Made by a program: the position numbers and the translations under genes | The notes under the pieces: model-generated | What the model was told of the DNA's origin: nothing | Seen by the model: the letters and a program-made list of their open reading frames with translations, nothing else | Database searches by the model: none | Shown: positions 57,842 through 64,000 of the stretch, one piece after another | Position numbering within the stretch: the stretch's first letter is position 1 | Layout of the letters: each line of letters opens with the position of its first letter | Assembly (NCBI GenBank): GCA_030737835.1 | Contig: CM060850.1 | Location: forward strand, 1,329,788-1,393,787 | Source of the DNA: Acorus gramineus | Taxonomy: Eukaryota > Streptophyta > Magnoliopsida > Acorales > Acoraceae | DNA length: 64,000 nt | Direction of reading: 5' to 3'

Positions 57842-60800
57842 ATGGCGTCTTCTCTAGAGTCCCTCCTCGCCGAGGAAGGCTTCACCCCCACCTCCTCCAA
57901 GCCGAAGCGGACCTCCGCCACCGCAAGATCCGTCAGCATGCCCATCCACCCCTCCCTCCCTCCCCGCGCCGCCGCCCGCACTAGATCCGACGTCAACCGC
58001 CCCCGATCTGACGAGCGGAGGCTCCGCGCGCCGCGCTCGGGCGAGTCGTCCGCTCCAGTTCCCTCTCTCAATGAGGCGGCGGTCAAGGCAGTCGTCTCGA
58101 TCATCCGCGCCCACCCGCGCCGGTTCTTGAAAGACGCCGATTTCCGCGCCTCGATCCGCCGAAGGTGCATAGTAACAGAGTACTCTGTACTCTAATTGAA
58201 TATCTTCCATACAAAACTTATATAATGAATGTGAAGTTCATTAACAGATTCTAACGCTTGAATTATTGAAAAACAATCTAATTATCTCTGTATTTTTTTA
58301 TATTTATCCTGTATGATTTACGAATATACACGTACAGTATCGGACATGACACTTTGTCACCATGTGAAGGTGCTTCGCCTGCCTGGGCTTGGACGGCCGA
58401 AGCGGAGACAGAGAGTCGGTCGTCGTCAATCTAACACGCGCGATCGGGGTCGTGGAAAGAGCGTCGGAGGGCGGATCGGATCCAAAGGAGCTGAAGCGGG
58501 CATCACTGCAGTTGAGCATGATCGCGGACTTGGGCGCCGACAAAGACGTATGGAAAAATTACATATCAGCATGTATTGATGGGATTGTCATCAGTGCGTG
58601 TCAGAATGGACGATACATGTTTATCAAAATACATTAACTAGAATTCTATCAATTATTTCATTTTTAATTAATGAAGATTTTTTCAGTACATATTGGTATG
58701 AAAATTTTCTGTCAAAGCAGGGGTCAAACGCGGGCGTCACGGCTTGCGCGCACCTGTACCTCGGCGTGGTGTACGGGCTCAGGAGGAAAGACAGAGCCTC
58801 GGCGAGGCACCTCTTGCAGGTCTTCAATGACTCCCCCTTCAACGCGCGGACTGCGCTTTTGCCGGAGCTATGGGACCGTCTCTTCCGCCCGCAGTTCGCG
58901 CACCTCGACGAGTGGTTCAACGCGGAGTCGGCTGAGGCAATGTCGAAGAAGGCGCGGATGATAGAGAAGGTTTACAATGGCGCGCTTGATGCGGGGACTG
59001 TTCGGTTCGCTTTGTATTATAAAGAATGGCTGGCTGACGTGGTGGTCGAGGCGCCGGACTTCCCTTTGGTTGCGGTCCCATCGAAGGTGTTGAGGGAGGT
59101 TGCGAGTCCGGGGATTTCGGCATCGCCGATGATAAGTAGGAGATTGTATGAGGCGGTCTTCAGTGGTTCGAAGAAGTCGGGTGTGGATGATGAAAGAGAG
59201 GAGGTGAGTGTCGACCTGCGGTCAAGAATTCCCGATGTCGCTGTGGAAGGGGGAGGTGAGAGCGCTTTGTCGTTTAACGAGCCGGGGATGCACAATGTGG
59301 GAGAAATTCAAGAAGAGGTCATCCTCGATGGACCGCCTTTTTGCGTAAGTTCTAAAGCTCTGTTCATTTAGAGTTTGTTTGTTAACTCTGGTCCAAAATG
59401 GAATTCCTATTTTATAAGAATCTGGTCTGATTTCGTGGAAGGAGAAATTTTATCTAAGATATCTAGGAATGAAAACAAGAATGGAAGATTCTATACATAA
59501 TTTTTTTGGGTGTTCCAGTAAAATGAGAATGAATGTCAAACTGGTCCTTACTCCTTAGTCATGATATTTTACTTCTTTTGTTAATGTATAGTCGAACATG
59601 AAAATTTTCTTTCTTCATAAAAAAATGGCTCTAATGTGTCACAGATGACATCTAAGAACTACAGGAAATCTGTATAATTTGTTAGTTTGGTTGTTATTTA
59701 GTTTGGAGAACGTTGTGGATTTTGTCATTCTTAGAAGAACTACTTGATTTTTACATGAGTTGAAATGTTGTTTTTACATTATTCAGGTGGATGAATCAGT
59801 ACTGACACCAGAGGGATCATCTGGGTTGAATGGAATGGATGATCCAGAGGTACAACATGTCAAAAATCAATCCGAGGACGTCGTGTCTTGGCGTGCTCCA
59901 TCAATGTGGGAACGTTGTGTGAAACCCAATGAACTGACTCTTAAGAAGTTAGCACAAGAAGTTTTTCATCAGGACTCGTGTGAAGATGCGGTTATGAGAA
60001 GCTCTAGGTTGGATTTCAATCTCTTTATGCATAATTTTCTCTATTTTTAATCCTAACCATGAAATTAATTACTTATCACTATATTCTCAGTGCAGGGCCT
60101 TGTGAAAATCATGAACACTTTGACATCTTCTCTAGTATTCCGAATGATTTCGTATGTCCTCTAACCAGTCAGTTATTTGAAGAACCTGTAACACTTGAAA
60201 CCGGGCAGACAGTAGAGCGAGTGGCCTATAAAGAATGGCTCGATCGAGGCAACAAAACATGCCCAATCACTGGTCGTGAACTCCAATTCCTATCAGTGCC
60301 AATAACCAACCTTGTTTTGAAGCGTATCATCGATAAGTGGAAATCAGATCGCTGTAAAAACCTATTAGTCTTCGCGACTGAATTGGCGGGAAACAACATT
60401 GACCACCACTTTCAATCAAAGGATGAAGCAGCCTTGTTTATAGTAGAACAGCTTCTCACTGGATTCAGCAATGATGAAGGGCTGGAGAATGCCAGGCACC
60501 TCATCTCTCTTGGGGGCTTAAGTTTTCTCATTCGACGGCTTGAGTTGGGGGACATTGAAGAAAGGACCCGTGTCGTCGAGCTTTTGTGTTGTTGTATTAG
60601 AGCAGATGGGGGTTGCAGGAACTACTTGGCGCAGAACATAAACAGGTTTTTTGTTCTTGATCTCCTCCTCAACAAGCAAGCTAAAGCAAGGACCGGTGTG
60701 GTTTCGTTGCTGATTGAACTCATCTGCCTAAACAGGTTTTTGTCATGGCCGATCTTACACATTGAGAAAAGATGTACATTGTATAGTTTTTGTTGTAGTT

Positions 60801-63246
60801 GGTCCATTGTTGTATTTCTTTGTGTTAATTACAGGAGAATGTCAATCACATTGCTCTTAAGAAGCTTCCAAAAAGAGGGAATCATGAATGCGATGCGTGT
60901 TATACTTGCACATCTTCAGACTGCGCCGCCTTATGCAAGGCCACTGGTAGCTGTGCTTCTATTACATCTTGATCAGCTGGTAATTTTTTTTTTATATAAT
61001 TGTTTAACTTAGTTCAATGTATTTTGCTTTGAATGTGTATAATCTATACACTTAGATCTATTTTGCTTTGTATGAGAAAATGCTACAGATACCCATAAAA
61101 CATTCACAAGTTCTGCATATTGATTTAATAACCGCAGATTTTTCTTGCAGGTAGGGCTATGTGAGACTATTTACAGAATCTTAATATCTTATTTATGACA
61201 GAGTATTTGACCTCTTAATTTATTTATTTTTTATAATTATCATACCAAATAACTTCAGAAAACGTTGGGCAAATTGTAGAACTAGTATTGTGAGTGTAAT
61301 CATACCGTTTGGAAACAAGTTTCAAAAATAGTTTTTCATATAAGCTATTTCATTGATTATAATAGACAAAAGCCAAAATTCGAAACTGAAAGCTTTAGAA
61401 ACATGCCTTCTGTTCTCTAAGGCAACCTTATGTTTCAGGTAGAGCGCCAAAGACATAGCATATACAGGGAAGAGGCTGTTGATGCTATTGCAGTAGCCCT
61501 GGAATTCAGTTTAACAGATGAGAAGGTCCTGGTGACTTCTTGCAGGGCTCTTCTCATGCTGGGGGGCTACTTTTCTTTCTCTGGAGATATCACCACCATG
61601 AATTGGATGCTAAACCATGCAGGGTATTGTGATAATTGCAGAAACTCTCCCTTGGACATTGTTAATGACTCCATTCAAATTGATGAAGCTGTAAGTACCC
61701 ACTTTTGTGTTTGTTTCCAGGAATCATTGGTTTCACTTTTCTTTGAGCTAAGGTGAATGACACAGTATTGGACTCACACATTTGGCTGTAAAAATATATG
61801 ACCACACAAATTAATTAATGATTAGCATTTGTCTGGAGCCTGTTATCATCTGAAAAATTTGCATCCTATTCATATCATATGAATTTTAGTGATTTGGATG
61901 CATAGTTGAATATTATATGCATTCAAATACGAATTCTGATACTGAGGTATTCATCGATAAATATTATTTATAATATTTATTAACAAATTCAGATGTAAGC
62001 AATATCCACTCTGTATTTGATCTGTTGACAGGTCTAATCTGTGCACGGTTAATTGAGACTATCTGCATTAACAAGTTCAAAAAACTTATTTCAGGAAGGA
62101 GAAGAGGAAGAAGCAAAGGAAGAATGGTTAAGGCACATGACAGTAATCCTACTGGGCAATGGAAAGAAGTCATTTCTAGAAGCCCTTTCCAAATGTTTAG
62201 GTTCTGGAAACTCAGATTTGAGAAAGGCATGCCTCACCACAGTAGCATGGCTAAGTCATGCACTTGCTTCTGTCTCTGATGCTGAATTTCAGCTATCTAC
62301 ATTCTTGGCTCTCATCCCTCATTTGAAAGTAAGCTTAGAGGATGAAAAGCAGGTTGAGCACAGAGTGCTTGCCTCCCTATCCTTGTTAAATTTCAGCAAG
62401 TTTTCAGGTGAGTGTAAATTCCATTGTATATCCCTTGTTAAATCACCCTGCTTTTTATTAGAATTTCTATTTTTCTAAGGTAGACTGGAAACCCTTTTCA
62501 AAAGCAGATTTTTACATAAAGATGCTTTTGAAATTAGATTCCATTTTTAAAACTAAAAGTTGTTTTTGGCTTTTTAAAAATTATGGTCATATGGGGTGTT
62601 TGGAAATATGTTTGGACCATGAGAATGTGATTTGCCGATGTGTAATTTTTAAAGAAAACTGGGTCGGTTTTTAGTGTATGAGTCACCCAAGGTATGTGGC
62701 TGCTAAGCAGAATGCACCTTTTTTTTGGAGCTATGTTATACTCAATCATTTTTATAATTCTATATACCTTGTTAACTCTCTTCATTTACTGTATCGAGAT
62801 ATATCTCCCATTAGAGTTTTTTTTTACATTTTTTGTTAATGATGTCATTCAATTAATTGAAGTATATATTTCACTTTTTGTACAAATATCTACCTCATTA
62901 AATGAAATATATATGATTTTATAAAAAAATAAAAATATGTGCGATCTGTATTTTAAACTGTAAAATGAATTAAGTGTAACATTTTTTTCCCCCCAAAGCA
63001 AGAGATGAAAGGTCGTTGACAACATCTTCATCGTTTTTTTGTCTATTAGAGTGCAGGGTTTTGCTAATGACATTTGCTGAAGAGATCAGAGTTCCTCTCT
63101 CTAACCTTGTGGAGGTAACTTGGACAGCAAAACACCTTCAAGCGATCATCTTCAGAGAGCGCATGGATCTTTTAGCAAAAGATGCCTTCATCAGGCATTC
63201 TCCTCTGGTGACAAGGAATCCTAACATTAGTTGGAAAACCCATTGA
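57842..63246 (+). CDS. U-box E3 ubiquitin ligase, LIN/CERBERUS-like
   Basis: Nine exons: 57842-58164, 58370-58547, 58721-59344, 59787-60007, 60091-60735, 60835-60979, 61439-61690, 62095-62407, 63050-63246; 2898 bp, 965 residues, every phase agrees and all introns are GT-AG. N-terminus MASSLESLLAEEGFTPTSSK followed by a serine/arginine-rich basic linker. Residues about 200-340 hold the LIN-type helical region (ACAHLYLGVVYGL, ARHLLQVFNDSPF, VRFALYYKEWL). A U-box lies at about 466-535 (IPNDFVCPLTSQLFEEPVTL, CPITGREL, TNLVLKRIIDKW). Armadillo-like helices follow to the end. Lotus CERBERUS and Medicago LIN act in rhizobial and mycorrhizal infection and carry C-terminal WD40 repeats; here the frame stops after VTWTAKHLQAIIF with no WD40, so it is a WD40-less relative. 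The function is inferred as ubiquitin ligation, substrate unknown. The 61-62 kb exons were chosen by phase and could be off by small alternatives. Confidence 0.9.
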
Positions 63247-63795
63247 TATATAGAATCACCCACAAATGATGTGCATTAAATAAATATAGAGAATTTAAAT
63301 AGAGACCTAGCAAATCCATGACTCTGGCCAGCGAGCCACATGTGGGGTGCATTCTCCTTGAATTTGTAAGGTGGTAGATTTGATTTTTGTTTAAAAGCTA
63401 TACTTTCACAGGCAAATAATAATAACAGAACATCTTGTACAATTTTGTTTGATGTAAATGGTTAAATTAAATAATATAGACATTGATCTGGTTAGTCACC
63501 CACACACAGTGGGGATTACAATGATCAAAAGAACATCAATAGTCCCCAATTTGTCAATTTGTGGTTAAAAAGAACATATGTATTGTTAAAATAAATAAGG
63601 CGTTGTCACATGTGCACTCTCCACGCAAAACTGTCAAACATTTTCTAGATAAATAAGTTGAACAAAGTTGCATGATTCTATGGGGCTGGATGCAAACCTT
63701 AGCTTTTCAGGAGATTCACTAATAGTGATCTGAATTTGGAACTTGCATAAACAACCAAAAAATAAGTTAAAATAACATAAACATTGGTTGATTTA
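63247..63795. other. Spacer between convergent 3' ends
   Basis: AT-rich sequence between the stop codons of the U-box gene and the aspartokinase/homoserine dehydrogenase gene. It holds both 3' untranslated regions, and no further gene is seen. Confidence 0.6.
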
Positions 63796-64000
63796 CTATG
63801 AAGGGGCGCCAAGATAGGAGGCTAATCTCAGTATATCACTGAATATTCCACCAGCAGTGACCTGCGCTCCGGCCCCTGGTCCTCGGACGATCAGTGGCTG
63901 TTCTTTGTATCTCATTGTGGTGAAAGCGATGATGTTATCAGATCCTGAGAGCTGTGAAAATGGGTGCCCCTTCTTATATCTTCTCAACTCCACGCATCCC
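63796..64000 (-). CDS. Bifunctional aspartokinase/homoserine dehydrogenase, last exon (partial)
   Basis: C-terminal 67 codons, stop at 63,796-63,798. The frame reads VELRRYKKGHPFSQLSGSDN, IIAFTTMRYKEQPLIVRGPG and AGAQVTAGGIFSDILRLASY, ending LGAPS, the very conserved end of plant chloroplast AK-HSDH proteins. The enzyme carries out the first and third steps from aspartate towards threonine, methionine and isoleucine, in plastids (family knowledge). The remainder (over 800 residues, including both catalytic domains and the transit peptide) lies beyond the right edge. Position of the upstream splice acceptor is uncertain. It is convergent with the U-box gene. Confidence 0.95.
   Translation of the reverse strand, partial: GCVELRRYKKGHPFSQLSGSDNIIAFTTMRYKEQPLIVRGPGAGAQVTAGGIFSDILRLASYLGAPS

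Noticed and set aside
57832..58210. Minus-strand frames of 112 and 118 codons over the first U-box exon
   Set aside because: Antisense to an exon with family-typical sequence; produced by high GC.

Overview
The window is nuclear DNA of a flowering plant. Intron-rich genes with GT-AG splicing, AT-rich introns and spacers, and Ty1-copia, LINE, hAT and CACTA remnants all point there. Codon use and GC-rich first exons would fit a monocot or an early-diverging angiosperm, but I cannot name the species. I see no bacterial or viral genome content and no CRISPR array. I noticed no tRNA or rRNA gene when reading by eye.

Region by region. (1) 51-27,154, minus strand: 23 consecutive exons of a callose synthase of the CALS9/GSL10 type. 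They encode an intact 797-residue N-terminal part, and the 3' half lies beyond the left edge. The introns carry several LINE remnants, local tandem duplications and, in the 7.3-kb intron 13, a degenerate Copia element (9,636-13,586). One intron appears to begin with GA instead of GT. (2) 27.5-40.5 kb: gene-poor DNA built around an old tandem segmental duplication (about 29.24-34.73 kb and 35.31-39.09 kb). Each copy carries a minus-strand STIG1-like gene for a secreted cysteine-rich protein, and each copy was later broken by different mobile elements. (3) 40,507-44,919, minus strand: a complete four-exon clade D-type PP2C phosphatase gene with a hAT MITE in intron 2. (4) 45-50 kb: AT-rich spacer with LTR-like and MITE-like sequence, then a two-exon minus-strand gene for a 136-residue uncharacterised protein (49,928-50,416). 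(5) 52,638-56,781, plus strand: a three-exon gene for a 131-residue uncharacterised protein, whose first intron holds a three-copy 189-bp tandem repeat. (6) 57,842-63,246, plus strand: a nine-exon U-box E3 ligase gene (965 residues) resembling the LIN/CERBERUS group but ending before any WD40 region. (7) 63,796-64,000, minus strand: the last exon of a bifunctional aspartokinase/homoserine dehydrogenase, convergent with the U-box gene.

The neighbouring genes have unrelated roles (wall glucan synthesis, secreted signalling peptide, dephosphorylation, ubiquitination, amino acid synthesis), as expected for plant chromosomal order; nothing suggests an operon or gene cluster. All exon boundaries were derived by hand from reading frame, splice consensus, phase agreement and recalled family sequence; no alignment or transcript data were used. 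I did not find a convincing undescribed system. The best leads are the GA-AG intron, the STIG1 pair with almost no coding divergence inside diverged flanks, and several TIR elements with clear target-site duplications.
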